Source: Luteimonas fraxinea (lineage in GTDB: Bacteria > Pseudomonadota > Gammaproteobacteria > Xanthomonadales > Xanthomonadaceae). From it: a DNA stretch of 64,000 bases. The stretch spans positions 3,907,001-3,971,000 of the forward strand of contig NZ_CP089507.1 in assembly GCF_021233355.1 (NCBI RefSeq), read 5' to 3'. This document shows, in pieces, positions 25,719 through 35,538 of this stretch. The translations under genes were made by a program, and so were the position numbers. The first letter of the stretch is position 1. The number at the start of each line of letters is the position of its first letter. The notes beneath the pieces are model-generated. The model did not search any database and was not told the DNA's origin. It worked only from the letters and a program-made list of their open reading frames with translations.

Positions 25719-27905
25719 ATGAAGTTCGACCAGCCCGCAGGCACCAATCCGATCGATCGTCAGACCGTGATCGGGCAACCGGTGGATCGAATCGACGGTC
25801 CACTCAAGACGGCCGGTCAGGCCCGCTACGCCTACGAACAACATGACGTTGCCCCCGGGCAGCTCTACGGCGTGATCGTCGGAGCGGCGATCGGCTACGG
25901 CCGACTGCTCGACATCGACACTGACCGTGCGCGTGCCGCGCCGGGTGTCGTCACCGTGGTCACCGCGCGCAATGCGGGACGCCTTGGCAAGGGCGAGTTC
26001 TATGCGGCGTTGCCGCTGGTGTCCGATGTCGTCTCGCACTACCACCAGGCGGTCGCTGTGGTCGTGGCGAACACCTACGAGCAGGCCCGTGATGCGGCGC
26101 GTCTGGTCGCTGTGCGCTACGACCGCCAGGCGGGTGCATTCGATCTCAAATCTGCGCACTTTCCTGACGAGCCGCCGTCGAGCAGCCCCGATACCGATAT
26201 CGGCGATTTCGACGCGGCATTCGCCGGAAGCGCGGTGACGGTCAACGAGGTATACGAAACGCCGGACCAGTCGCACGCGATGATGGAACCCCATGCGACC
26301 GTCGCCACCTGGAACGCTGGCAAGTTGACGATCTGGACGGCGATGCAGATCGTCTCGTGGGGCATGCGCGACCTGTCACGGATCTTCGATCTCCCCGAGT
26401 CCGACATCCGGATCATCACGCCCTACGTCGGCGGTGGATTCGGCGGCAAGGCCAGCGTGCTCAGCGATGCAGTGCTGGCGGCGGCCGCGTCGCGACAGTG
26501 CGGACGACCGGTCAAGATTGCGCTCGAGCGCAGCCTGATGTTCAACAACACCTCGCATCGTCCGGCGACACGCCAGCGCGTGCGCATCGGCGCCGACCGC
26601 TCGGGTCGGATCCAGGCCATCGGCCACGAAACCTGGTCGGGCAATCTCGTCGGCGGCCCCGCTGAGCGGTCCACGATTCCGACCGCATCGCTCTATGCCG
26701 GAGCGAACCGATTGATGCGGACCCGTCTGGCGCGGCTCGACCTGCCGGAGGGCAATGCGATGCGTGCGCCGGGTGAAGCACCCGGCCTGATGGCGTTCGA
26801 GGTGGCGATGGACGAGCTGGCGGAAAAGCTCGGTCTCGACCCGGTCGAACTGCGGCTGCGTAACGACACCGATGTCGACCCGACCTCGGGCAAGCGGTTC
26901 AGCACACGCCGGTTCGCCGACTGCCTCCGGATCGGCGCCGAACGGTTCGGCTGGGGCCGTCGCAACAGCGTGCCTGCCTCGGTGATCGACGGCGACGAAC
27001 TCGTGGGCCTGGGAGTCGCCAGCGCCATCCGCGGCAACAACGTCACCGACTCCGCAGTGCGCGTGCGCCTGCAGGCCAGCGGCAGGCTGATCGTCGAAAC
27101 CGACATGACCGACATCGGCACCGGCAGCTACACGATCATCGGGCAGACGGCCGCAGAGATGCTTGGCCTGCCGCTCGATCAGGTCGATGTCCGGCTTGGC
27201 GATTCAACATTCCCGCGCGCCTCCGGTTCACTCGGACAGCGCGGTGCCAACAGTGCGACATCGGGCACCTACGCGGCGTGCCAGCTGCTGCGCGACACGC
27301 TTTGCGCGGCAGCTGGCGCGGATCCGGCGCGCAGCGAGTTCCGCGAAGGCCATCTCGTCCATGACGGCCGACGCATCCCGCTCCAAAGCCTGGTCACCGG
27401 CCGCGAAGTCGTGGCCGAGGACGGCATCGAGTTCGACCAGGCACGCGGCGGCCTCGCCCACCAGACCTTCGGCGCGCATTTCTGCGAGGTGCGCATCAAC
27501 CGGTTCACCGGCGAGGTCCGTGTCCCGCGGATGCTCGCCGTGTGCGCGGCCGGCCGCATCCTCAACCCGAAAACCGCGCGCAGCCAGGTGATCGGCGCGA
27601 TGACGATGGGCCTCGGCGGCGCGCTGATGGAATCGCTGGCCGTGGATCTGCGACTGGGCTACTTCGTCAATCACGATCTGGCGACGTACGAGGTGCCGGT
27701 ACACGCCGACATCATCGAGCAGGACGTGATCTTCCTCGACGACCTGGATCCCCACTCCTCACCGATGAAAGCCAAAGGTGTCAGTGAACTCGGGATATCA
27801 GGCGTCGCAGCGGCGGTCGCGAATGCCATCTACAACGCCTCAGGCGCAAGGGTCCGCCAGTACCCGGTCACGATCGAGAAGATCTATCCCCACCTGCCGG
27901 TCTGA
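25719..27905 (+). CDS. paoC: Aldehyde oxidoreductase molybdenum-binding subunit (PaoC/YagR-like)
   Basis: A 728-residue xanthine-oxidase-family catalytic subunit (E. coli PaoC: 732). It holds molybdopterin cytosine dinucleotide and oxidises aldehydes to acids. Motifs: GPLKTAGQARYAYE near the start, YVGGGFGGKASVLSDAVLAAAAS (cofactor loop), MRAPGEAPGLMAFEVAMDELAEKLGLDPVELRLRN, GQRGANSATSGTY, and the catalytic Glu in KGVSELGISGVAAAV. ATG 25719 follows the previous stop by 34 bp. No PaoD/XdhC-like chaperone gene, which inserts sulfurated cofactor in E. coli, is next to it; it may be elsewhere. Confidence 0.93.
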   Translation: MKFDQPAGTNPIDRQTVIGQPVDRIDGPLKTAGQARYAYEQHDVAPGQLYGVIVGAAIGYGRLLDIDTDRARAAPGVVTVVTARNAGRLGKGEFYAALPLVSDVVSHYHQAVAVVVANTYEQARDAARLVAVRYDRQAGAFDLKSAHFPDEPPSSSPDTDIGDFDAAFAGSAVTVNEVYETPDQSHAMMEPHATVATWNAGKLTIWTAMQIVSWGMRDLSRIFDLPESDIRIITPYVGGGFGGKASVLSDAVLAAAASRQCGRPVKIALERSLMFNNTSHRPATRQRVRIGADRSGRIQAIGHETWSGNLVGGPAERSTIPTASLYAGANRLMRTRLARLDLPEGNAMRAPGEAPGLMAFEVAMDELAEKLGLDPVELRLRNDTDVDPTSGKRFSTRRFADCLRIGAERFGWGRRNSVPASVIDGDELVGLGVASAIRGNNVTDSAVRVRLQASGRLIVETDMTDIGTGSYTIIGQTAAEMLGLPLDQVDVRLGDSTFPRASGSLGQRGANSATSGTYAACQLLRDTLCAAAGADPARSEFREGHLVHDGRRIPLQSLVTGREVVAEDGIEFDQARGGLAHQTFGAHFCEVRINRFTGEVRVPRMLAVCAAGRILNPKTARSQVIGAMTMGLGGALMESLAVDLRLGYFVNHDLATYEVPVHADIIEQDVIFLDDLDPHSSPMKAKGVSELGISGVAAAVANAIYNASGARVRQYPVTIEKIYPHLPV

Positions 27906-27934
27906 AACACCGGCAGCCTGAAGTGTCGGGAGGG

Positions 27935-28837
27935 TCAGGCCGACCAGCGCAGCGCATCACGCAGCAACGCGAATGCGACCGATGTCTGGCGACGGCTGGG
28001 GTAATAGAGGTGGTATCCGGGAAACGGCGGACACCAGTCCGCCAGCACCCTGACCAGCCTTCCCGCACGCACATGTTCGGCCACAAGATCTTCGGGCATG
28101 TAAGCGAGGCCGAGTCCATCGAGCGCAGCCTTGAGCCGCAGCGCGATGTTGTTGAAGACCAGCTGCCCTTCGACTCTCACCTTGAGTTCCTTGCCCTTCT
28201 TCTCGAACTCCCACGCGAAGATGCCGCCATAGGTCGGCAGTCGGATCGTGATGCAGTTGTGCTGGGTCAGATCGTGCGGGCTCTTCGGGCGTGGGAACCG
28301 GCTGAAGTACGACGGCGATCCGACAACCGCCATCCGGAGCTGAGGGCCTACGGGGACGGCAATCATGTCTTTTGCGACCTGCTCGCCCATACGCACGCCC
28401 GCGTCATATCCCTCGGACACGATGTCGGTCAGGCCGTAGTCCACGATGATCTCGATGCTGAGATCCGGGTGATCCGGCATCAGCTTCGCCAGTACCGGCT
28501 CCAGGACCGTGATCGCTGCATGCTCACCAGCGGTGATGCGGAGCTTGCCGGCTGGCCGGTCGCGAAACTGGTTGAGCATCGCCAGTTCGTGGTTGATCTC
28601 CTCGAAACGCGGCGCGATCACTTCAAGCAGGCGCTCGCCCGCCTCTGTCGGCGAAACGCTCCGCGTCGTGCGCGCCAGCAGTCGTACGCCCAGGCGATCT
28701 TCCAGCTGGCGCATTGAACGGCTCAGCGCCGGCTGGGACAGTCCAAGCTTGGCCGCCGCGCGGGTGAAGCTGCGTTCCCGTGCCACCGTGGCGAAGATCG
28801 CAAGCTGGTCGTAGCTCTCCTGCACTGATGCGCTCAC
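27935..28837 (-). CDS. LysR family transcriptional regulator
   Basis: A 300-residue LysR-type protein. The HTH is LAIFATVARERSFTRAAAKLGLSQPALSRSMRQLEDRLGVRLLARTTRSVSPTEAGERLL (about 12-72), and the effector domain has IVDYGLTDIVSEGYDAGVRMGEQVAKDMIAVPVGP. It is closely similar in layout to the LysR at 22765 (same subgroup), so the two may be paralogues flanking paoABC. It is divergent from the flavodoxin gene with 137 bp between starts, and this subgroup often controls aldo/keto-reductase and flavodoxin genes. Confidence 0.92.
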   Translation of the reverse strand: MSASVQESYDQLAIFATVARERSFTRAAAKLGLSQPALSRSMRQLEDRLGVRLLARTTRSVSPTEAGERLLEVIAPRFEEINHELAMLNQFRDRPAGKLRITAGEHAAITVLEPVLAKLMPDHPDLSIEIIVDYGLTDIVSEGYDAGVRMGEQVAKDMIAVPVGPQLRMAVVGSPSYFSRFPRPKSPHDLTQHNCITIRLPTYGGIFAWEFEKKGKELKVRVEGQLVFNNIALRLKAALDGLGLAYMPEDLVAEHVRAGRLVRVLADWCPPFPGYHLYYPSRRQTSVAFALLRDALRWSA

Positions 28838-28974
28838 GTTATGAACTGATTCCGATTATGCCCTCTACTGGATGTCGCCAGACGCGCATAGATTGAGCGG
28901 TGCCGTGCTGCAGACAGCGCATCGAGTCCGGGCGCCGACACGCAGCAACCCGACTGGAGCAGGAGAGTATTCCG

Positions 28975-29553
28975 ATGCGTCAGATTCACAACGCAACACG
29001 CCGCGCAGTGGTCAGCGCGCTCGCAAGCTTGCCTCTGGCAGGTGCGACGGCCGCCTGTGGGCAAGTCGCCAGGCAGGAGCCTGAGCGCTCGCGGCTCGTC
29101 GCGTACTTCTCGAGATCGGGCAACACGCGTGTCATCGCAGGGCTGATCCAGCGTTCCGTGGATGCGGATCTGTTCGAGATCCAGCCTGCGTCTGCGTATC
29201 CGGCGGATTACCTTGCAACGGTCGAACAGGCGCGGCAGGAACGCGACAGTGGCTTCGAGCCACCGCTGGCGTCGGGTGTGGCGGGCATCGCGAAGTACGA
29301 CACGATCTATCTCGGCTTCCCGATCTGGGGCACGACAACGCCCCCGGTCATCCGCAGCTTCCTGCGGCAACACGATCTGTCGGGCAAGACACTGGTTCCA
29401 TTTGTCACCCACGGCGGATACGGCCTGGGCAATGCGCGCGAGATACTCGCTTCGCATGCACCGGGCGCGCGCATCGAGCCCCCATTCTCGATGGAGGCTG
29501 ATCAGGAACGCAGGACGATGGACGCGGTCAATGCCTGGCTCGGTTCTAGCTGA
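28975..29553 (+). CDS. Exported flavodoxin-like protein
   Basis: A 192-residue flavodoxin-fold FMN protein. The phosphate loop is SRSGNTRVIAG (about 44-54, 'YFSRSGNTR'), with LGFPIWGTTTPPVIRSF as the second FMN loop. It starts at ATG 28975 with AGGAG upstream. Unusually for a flavodoxin it has an N-terminal export signal with twin Arg (ATRRAVVSALASLPLAGATAAC), ending in a Cys that could be lipidated. That would put an FMN protein in the periplasm or on the membrane. It is divergent from LysR and convergent with the Tat-type aldo/keto reductase. Confidence 0.85.
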   Translation: MRQIHNATRRAVVSALASLPLAGATAACGQVARQEPERSRLVAYFSRSGNTRVIAGLIQRSVDADLFEIQPASAYPADYLATVEQARQERDSGFEPPLASGVAGIAKYDTIYLGFPIWGTTTPPVIRSFLRQHDLSGKTLVPFVTHGGYGLGNAREILASHAPGARIEPPFSMEADQERRTMDAVNAWLGSS

Positions 29554-29578
29554 AACGCTTCTGCGTGATCCGGCGTAA

Positions 29579-30768
<1,190 letters not shown>

Positions 30769-30821
30769 GGGGCTCTCAACATCTCGGCAAGTGGATGCGG
30801 CGTCTCTGGGCGCTGAGGACG

Positions 30822-31706
30822 TCAGGCTTCGGGAATCTCGCGGCCGTAGGTGTCCAGCGTGATGCTGTCCGGCTCGGGGCCGCCGCGGACGCCGGTGTCG
30901 AGCGCATCGATCGCTGCGAGCTGCGCAGCCGAGAGCTCGAAATCGAACACGTCCAGATTCTTGGCGATGCGTTCGGGCCTGATCGATTTCGGGATGACCG
31001 TGCGGCCGCGCTGCAGATGCCAGCGCAGCATGACCTGCGCAGGCGACTTGCCGACGTCGCTGCCGATCTGCCGGATCCCTGGATCGTCGAACGTGCGCTT
31101 GCCTCCACCCGCGTACGACGTGATGCCCCCGATGGGGGACCAGGCCTGGGTCACGATGCCGTGTTTTTCGTGCACGGCCTGGAGTTCGGACTGCTGGAAG
31201 TACGGATGCACTTCGATCTGGTTCACGGCCGGCACGATCGAGGCGGTGGCGAGCAGCCGTTGCAACATGTCCGGCATGAAATTGCTGACGCCGATGGCGC
31301 GCACCCGTCCGTCGGCCACAAGCTGTTCGAGCGCCCTGTAGGCACCGAGCGTCAGGTCGAATGCGCTGGTCAGCGGCTGGTGCAACAGCAACAGATCCAG
31401 TTGCTCGACACCGAGCTTTCCGGCGCTCTTCTCGAATGCGTGCAGGGTGGCGTCATAGCCGAAATCGCTGATCCACACCTTCGTTTCGATGAAGACGTCG
31501 CCCCGGGCGAGACCGGATCGGCGGATACCCTCGCCCACCTCGCGCTCGTTGCCGTATGCCGCTGCCGTGTCGATCAGCCGGTAGCCCAACCGCAAAGCTT
31601 CTTCGACGGCGGCAGCGGTGACTTCGGGTTTCGCCTGAAACACACCCAGGCCAAGCGACGGCATCACGACGCCGTTGTTCAGAGGAATGGTGTGTGTTGC
31701 GTTCAT
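30822..31706 (-). CDS. Aldo/keto reductase (2,5-diketo-D-gluconate reductase-like)
   Basis: A 294-residue cytoplasmic AKR5-type reductase. Catalytic tetrad: Asp and Tyr in RLIDTAAAYGNEREVGEGI, Lys in FIETKVWISDFGY, and His in LLLLHQPLTSAFD. Cofactor contacts are in GVSNFMPDMLQRL and GRTVIPKSIRPERIAKNLDVFDF. I start at ATG 31706 because AGGGG lies 8 bases upstream; a GTG at 31715 would add three residues. It is 17 bp after the carboxymuconolactone-decarboxylase-like gene in the same operon. Substrates are probably small aldehydes or ketones. Confidence 0.9.
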   Translation of the reverse strand: MNATHTIPLNNGVVMPSLGLGVFQAKPEVTAAAVEEALRLGYRLIDTAAAYGNEREVGEGIRRSGLARGDVFIETKVWISDFGYDATLHAFEKSAGKLGVEQLDLLLLHQPLTSAFDLTLGAYRALEQLVADGRVRAIGVSNFMPDMLQRLLATASIVPAVNQIEVHPYFQQSELQAVHEKHGIVTQAWSPIGGITSYAGGGKRTFDDPGIRQIGSDVGKSPAQVMLRWHLQRGRTVIPKSIRPERIAKNLDVFDFELSAAQLAAIDALDTGVRGGPEPDSITLDTYGREIPEA

Positions 31707-31723
31707 ATCGATCACCCCTGCAT

Positions 31724-32506
31724 TTACGGTCGCGACGCTGGAACCAGGGACTGATCGAGCGCTTCGCGAGCGCGCCTGGCGGCATCCGGATTCCCGCCGT
31801 CTTCCAGCAGCTGGACCAGTTCCCGCAACTGCGAAGCGGTCAGGCCCACTCGCCTGCTGGCCGCCATGTGCGAACGCAGCTGCGCTTCGACGCCGGGCAT
31901 TGCCGCCAGTGCGCCGACAGTCGCCAGCTCCCGGCTTTGCCAGTCCAGGTTGTCGCGTTCGAAGATGTCGCCGAACAAATGCGCCTGGAGAAACTGGTTG
32001 ATGACGGGCGCAAATTCCGTCACCGCGTTCCGAACCGGTGCGCCGGAGATCATCGTCTGGTTCGCGGTGCCGATCTCGATCAGCGCCTCGCCGGTGGGGA
32101 TCGCCTTGCTGGGCTCGCTTCCTAACGAATCCGCAATGCCGCGCGCCTGACGCGTCTCCACCACTTTCAGCAGTTCGCCCAATGCGTTGAGGCTGCGCGG
32201 AAAGCCAGAGTAGGCGTAGAGCTGCACCAGGACCTCTTTCGCCTCGCTGACAGTGAGCCCGGCATCCAGACCGCGCTCCAGCGACGCATTGAGTCGGGGC
32301 ATATCGCCGCTGGCCATTGCCGCCGCGATCAACGGAATTGTCTGCTGCTTCTCTGAAAGCGTCTCCGACACCGGCCAGGCTGCGTCCTCTGCCGGCGGCG
32401 CGTTCCGTGGACTGGCGTGCACCACCGTCGTCACCAGACCGAGGCCAAGACTTAACGAAGCGGCCATCACTTTCAGTCGTCTAGCGGGCGTTGTACTGGT
32501 CATCAC
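31724..32506 (-). CDS. Exported carboxymuconolactone decarboxylase family protein (two repeats)
   Basis: A 260-residue protein with a signal peptide (MAASLSLGLGLVTTVVHA) and two CMD/AhpD-fold repeats: LTVSEAKEVLVQLYAYSGFPRSLNALGELL (about 90-120) and LDWQSRELATVGALAAMPGVEAQLRSHMAASRRVGLTASQLRELVQLL (about 185-235). AhpD's CxxC pair is absent, so it is not a disulfide reductase. Families like this include gamma-carboxymuconolactone decarboxylase and stress proteins. It overlaps the cupin gene by 26 bp. Confidence 0.82.
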   Translation of the reverse strand: MMTSTTPARRLKVMAASLSLGLGLVTTVVHASPRNAPPAEDAAWPVSETLSEKQQTIPLIAAAMASGDMPRLNASLERGLDAGLTVSEAKEVLVQLYAYSGFPRSLNALGELLKVVETRQARGIADSLGSEPSKAIPTGEALIEIGTANQTMISGAPVRNAVTEFAPVINQFLQAHLFGDIFERDNLDWQSRELATVGALAAMPGVEAQLRSHMAASRRVGLTASQLRELVQLLEDGGNPDAARRAREALDQSLVPASRP

Positions 32507-32969
32507 TCACCTGCTCCATCCATTCCACGGTATTTCCGTCCAGCACGCCGCTCACCGCCAGGTGGGTCATGCCTGTGGTCGAGGCGGCGCCATGCCAGTG
32601 TTTGACGCCAGCGGGACAGATGACCACGTCGCCGGGCCGAATCTCTTGAACAGGCTCGCCCCACTCCTGGGTCAGACCGACGCCCGCCACCACGATGAGG
32701 CGCTGTCCCGCCGGATGCGAATGCCAGGCCGAGCGTGCGCCCGGTTCGAATGTGACGTAGGCGCCTGATGCATTGACGCTTTCGTCGACCGGAAATAGAG
32801 GGTCAACACGTACGCGCCCAGTGAACGAGATCGATGGGCCTTCGGAGGATGGCTGATCACCTGCACGGATGATCCGTTGCTGGTCCGACTCGGCAGCCGT
32901 CACGCCTGGGGCGACGGCACACATCGAGGCGCCGAGCAGCGCAGCGGTCATGACAGAAGGCGTTCTCAT
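32481..32969 (-). CDS. Exported cupin-domain protein
   Basis: A 162-residue cupin with a signal peptide (MTAALLGASMCAVAPGVTAA). Start ATG 32969 has AGGAGAG upstream. The metal-binding cupin motif 1 is GARSAWHSHPAGQRLIVVAG and motif 2 is PGDVVICPAGVKHWHGA, with all His ligands present. It forms an overlapping pair with the carboxymuconolactone-decarboxylase-like protein, a combination often seen fused or adjacent in other bacteria. Substrate unknown. Confidence 0.87.
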   Translation of the reverse strand: MRTPSVMTAALLGASMCAVAPGVTAAESDQQRIIRAGDQPSSEGPSISFTGRVRVDPLFPVDESVNASGAYVTFEPGARSAWHSHPAGQRLIVVAGVGLTQEWGEPVQEIRPGDVVICPAGVKHWHGAASTTGMTHLAVSGVLDGNTVEWMEQVSDDQYNAR

Positions 32970-33000
32970 GCGCTCTCTCCTGGTAATGGAAACGCCGCGC

Positions 33001-34062
33001 TCAAAGCGTGCGGCCATAGAACTCGCCGAGCTTGCCAATCGCAGCATCGACGTATTGCGGCACCCAATACGTCTCGATGTGGGTGGCGCCGTCGATCTGG
33101 AACAGTTCTTTATCCTGCGTGCCCGTTGCTTTGGCGAACGCCTCTTCGGTCATGTAGAGGCTGTCGGCCTTGCTGCCGGCAATCATCAGCAGTGGCTGGT
33201 CGATCAGTTCGATCTGATCGGTCGCATCCCAGCGCATCAGGTCGAGCAGGCTGCTTGTGGTGTAACGGAAGGTTGAGCCCGGATGCGCATGCGTCTTCCA
33301 GTAGTACTCGTAGCCCTGCCGATACATCTCGAACGGCAACGCGGCGATCTGTGCATCGGTCATGTCGGCATCACCCGAGTAGACGACGGATCCGCCGGCG
33401 GCCTCTTGGGCACGTGCCTCGGACGCCAGGCGCAGCCGTTCGTGGATGCTGTCGAGCTGGGAGTCGGCGAAACCGTTACGACGCACGCGACCCGAGTTGA
33501 ACATGCTCACCGTCGCGATGGTCTTGAACCGCTGATCGGTCTGCGCCGCAGCCAGCGCATAGCCACCACCACCGCAAATGCCCAACAGACCGAGCCGTGC
33601 ACCGTCCACGCCCGGGTAACCGGTGATGAAATCGGCTGCACCGTGAATGTCTTCAATGCGATACGACGGTCGATCGACGCCCCCGGGCGCACCACCGCTC
33701 GAGCCCTGATAGGCGGCGTCCATTGCAATCGTGATGTACCCCTGCTCTGCCAGCCGTTGCGCATACAGACCTGCTACCTGTTCCTTCACACCTCCGTTGG
33801 GATGCGCAACGACTACGGTCGGATATGTCTTGCCAGGATCGTAGCCAGCCGGCGTGTAGACGTTTGCGGCGATGTGCAGACCGTTGAGGGTGTACGTCAC
33901 GGGATGCACGTTGAGCTGCCCCGGCACGTTCTCTTCGACCGCGCCCGCATAGGTCAGCGTGAACGGATTCGCGCGGTAATCGGCGGCCATCGCCGGGTTG
34001 CTGGAGACGGATGCGACGCTCACCGCGAGCGCAAGTAGAGTGGCGCTGAAAGTGCGATGCAT
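33001..34062 (-). CDS. Exported alpha/beta-hydrolase with Cys nucleophile elbow
   Basis: A 353-residue hydrolase with a signal peptide (MHRTFSATLLALAVSVASVSSNPAMA). The nucleophile elbow reads LLGICGGGGYALAAA, i.e. G-x-C-x-G as in dienelactone hydrolase rather than the usual Ser. His in DGATHIETYW is the probable triad His. An AGGAG is 11 bases before ATG 34062; the frame is open to 34146. It is the first gene of a four- to five-gene minus-strand run (hydrolase, cupin, CMD, AKR, Tat-AKR) whose products mostly carry export signals. Confidence 0.83.
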   Translation of the reverse strand: MHRTFSATLLALAVSVASVSSNPAMAADYRANPFTLTYAGAVEENVPGQLNVHPVTYTLNGLHIAANVYTPAGYDPGKTYPTVVVAHPNGGVKEQVAGLYAQRLAEQGYITIAMDAAYQGSSGGAPGGVDRPSYRIEDIHGAADFITGYPGVDGARLGLLGICGGGGYALAAAQTDQRFKTIATVSMFNSGRVRRNGFADSQLDSIHERLRLASEARAQEAAGGSVVYSGDADMTDAQIAALPFEMYRQGYEYYWKTHAHPGSTFRYTTSSLLDLMRWDATDQIELIDQPLLMIAGSKADSLYMTEEAFAKATGTQDKELFQIDGATHIETYWVPQYVDAAIGKLGEFYGRTL

Positions 34063-34564
34063 CTGGTTGAGAACTCCTATCGCGCAGAAACGCGTCGTCA
34101 AGCGTCGGGATAGTGATGACGCATCGTGGTGCTTACGGCATGCCATGACATCCGGTCGGGCGTGCGCTGGTCGAATGCATCACCGCACCGAGCTTCGGTG
34201 CAGGAAACAAACGTCAATGCCGACACCGCTGATCAAACTAGCGGCGCGACATTGATAAGTAAAGATCGGAGGTTGAATAGAACTCATATCTTGAGCGTAT
34301 GAGTCCGCGTGTTCTAGGACGACCCTCGAACCCCCAAGAGCGGCCGCTGAAGCAACCCGAGGCCGGAATTGACGACAGACAATTTGAACGCAATCGCGTT
34401 CGCATTCAGGGGCCGTCGTAGCGCTGCAGGCTCGGAATGGGAGACCAGGGCCAACATCGTTGTTGGGCTTCGATTGAAGTGTGCTTTGTCACGCATTGCA
34501 GCCGCGTCACGTGAATGTAATATCAGCTGCAGGACTTGGGGTAACGCTGACATGGAGTGCCGCG
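34063..34564. other. Divergent promoter region between the hydrolase and the lasso cluster
   Basis: A 500-bp gap with a relatively AT-rich centre (about 34,235-34,300). Apart from the inverted repeat at 34,282-34,304 I see no gene or known element. It must hold the promoters for the redox operon (minus) and the GntR-type gene (plus), and it marks the change from chromosomal metabolic genes to the lasso locus. Confidence 0.45.
34282..34304. promoter_or_regulatory. Inverted repeat ACTCATA-N9-TATGAGT
   Basis: Perfect 7-bp arms ACTCATA and TATGAGT spaced by 9 bases lie in the AT-rich part of the divergent gap, about 220 bp upstream of the hydrolase start and 260 bp upstream of the GntR-type gene. 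The spacing suits a dimeric regulator; which protein binds is unknown. Confidence 0.45.
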
Positions 34565-35185
34565 ATGATCGCGAGCCAGTCGAAAGGAGCGCGCCTGTAC
34601 GGACAGATCCGTCGCGCTTTGCAATGCGGGCGCTTCGCACCCGGCCAACGCATCGAGCCGGCCTCGCTCGCTCTTGAGTTCGATGCCAGCCTCACACCTG
34701 TTCGCTTCGCTCTGCACCATCTGAGCGGCGAGCGGCTGGTGCTCGACCGAGGGCGTGACGGATTCCACATGCCCTTCCCCACCGAAGCTGCACTACGCGC
34801 GCTTTACGAGTGGATGGAAGACCGGTTGCTCGCTGCCCTTGATCACGGTGCCTTGCCCAATGGCAGGCCGCCGCGAGGTCTGGACGCGCAGGACAACATC
34901 GCCAAAGCGACATGGCAGCTGTTCGACGCCATTGCGCGTCGCACGCCTCAGCAGGAAATGCGATTCGCGGCGCAGAACGCCAATGATCGGCTCGCCCCCA
35001 TCCGCACCGCCAAGCGCGCACTCGTGCCTGACGCCCGCGCGGAGCTGGCCGATCTAATGGATGCATGGGAGTGTGCTGACATTCCGCGCCTCAAGTGCGC
35101 GCTGGGTACCTACCACGCCCGCCGCCGCAAGCTCGTGTCCGCCACGGTGCATCTGTTGTCGGAAGCGCGCGACGCACTGCACTGA
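34565..35185 (+). CDS. GntR-type winged-helix regulator of the lasso locus
   Basis: A 206-residue protein starting at ATG 34565 with GGAG 7 bases upstream. The N-terminal winged HTH is GntR-like: GARLYGQIRRALQCGRFAPGQRIEPASLALEFDASLTPVRFALHHLSGERLVLDRGRDGFHMP (about 8-70). The C-terminal region is helical and FCD-like but weakly conserved. It lies 154 bp upstream of the lasso precursor gene in the same direction. GntR-like genes occur beside isopeptidase-containing lasso clusters of proteobacteria, so it probably controls this one. Confidence 0.75.
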   Translation: MIASQSKGARLYGQIRRALQCGRFAPGQRIEPASLALEFDASLTPVRFALHHLSGERLVLDRGRDGFHMPFPTEAALRALYEWMEDRLLAALDHGALPNGRPPRGLDAQDNIAKATWQLFDAIARRTPQQEMRFAAQNANDRLAPIRTAKRALVPDARAELADLMDAWECADIPRLKCALGTYHARRRKLVSATVHLLSEARDALH

Positions 35186-35234
35186 CGCGGCTTGCGCTTG
35201 CCCAAAGGTGTATACGACGCGTTTCACGGTTCGT

Positions 35235-35285
35235 CGTAGTACTCAAAGTACACAACAAGAATTATTTGAAAATTACTTTTCTGTC
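35235..35285 (+). promoter_or_regulatory. AT-rich candidate promoter of the lasso precursor
   Basis: A conspicuous AT-rich stretch in a GC-rich locus, containing a short GTAC-N5-GTAC repeat (35,238-35,250) and AATTAT/AATTAC hexamers usable as a -10 about 55-80 bp ahead of the precursor start. No consensus -35 is visible, as expected for a regulated promoter. Exact positions are uncertain. Confidence 0.35.
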
Positions 35286-35339
35286 TCCCGACACTCGGCT
35301 CGTCATGGAATCGCCATGACACAACCCGAGGAGACTGAA

Positions 35340-35486
35340 ATGGATACGAACGACACCACCACCGCCGGCACCGCGGCTCCGGTTGCGGTCATCGAGCTCG
35401 GCGTGGCCAGCATCGAGACCAAGGGTCCCGCAGGCATCAACGAGTTCGTCGGCACCCTGATGGGTTCCGGAATTTCCGACGAGTGA
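35340..35486 (+). CDS. Lasso peptide precursor with predicted seven-residue ring
   Basis: A 48-residue precursor; ATG 35340 has GAGGAG 6 bases upstream (another in-frame ATG at 35316 has a poorer site). Leader residues 1-28 end in ETK, with the conserved Thr at position -2 of the cleavage site that lasso proteases require. The core starts at Gly29 and runs 20 residues: ring segment GPAGINE, then FVGTLMGSGISDE. The first acidic residue after Gly1 is Glu7, and positions 8 and 9 are Phe and Val, so the isopeptide bond must be Gly1-Glu7. Seven-residue rings are known from xanthomonins of Xanthomonas. The final GISDE part may be trimmed. The B and C enzymes, isopeptidase and receptor lie directly beside it. 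Confidence 0.88.
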   Translation: MDTNDTTTAGTAAPVAVIELGVASIETKGPAGINEFVGTLMGSGISDE

Positions 35487-35491
35487 CCAAC

Positions 35492-35517
35492 AAGGGCGCA
35501 TCGAAAGATGCGCCCTT
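35492..35517 (+). terminator. Hairpin between lasso precursor and B gene
   Basis: Perfect 11-bp arms AAGGGCGCATC and GATGCGCCCTT with a GAAA tetraloop, followed by TT. It starts 5 bases after the precursor stop and ends 21 bases before the B gene. It probably stops most transcripts or protects the short upstream mRNA, giving more precursor than enzyme, as reported for several lasso operons. Confidence 0.8.
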
Positions 35518-35538
35518 TTCGTTGGCGAGGGCCTTCTG

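Noticed and set aside
32726..32746. GGTTCGAAT-like tRNA T-arm
   Set aside because: Lies inside the cupin gene; no acceptor or anticodon arms can be drawn.
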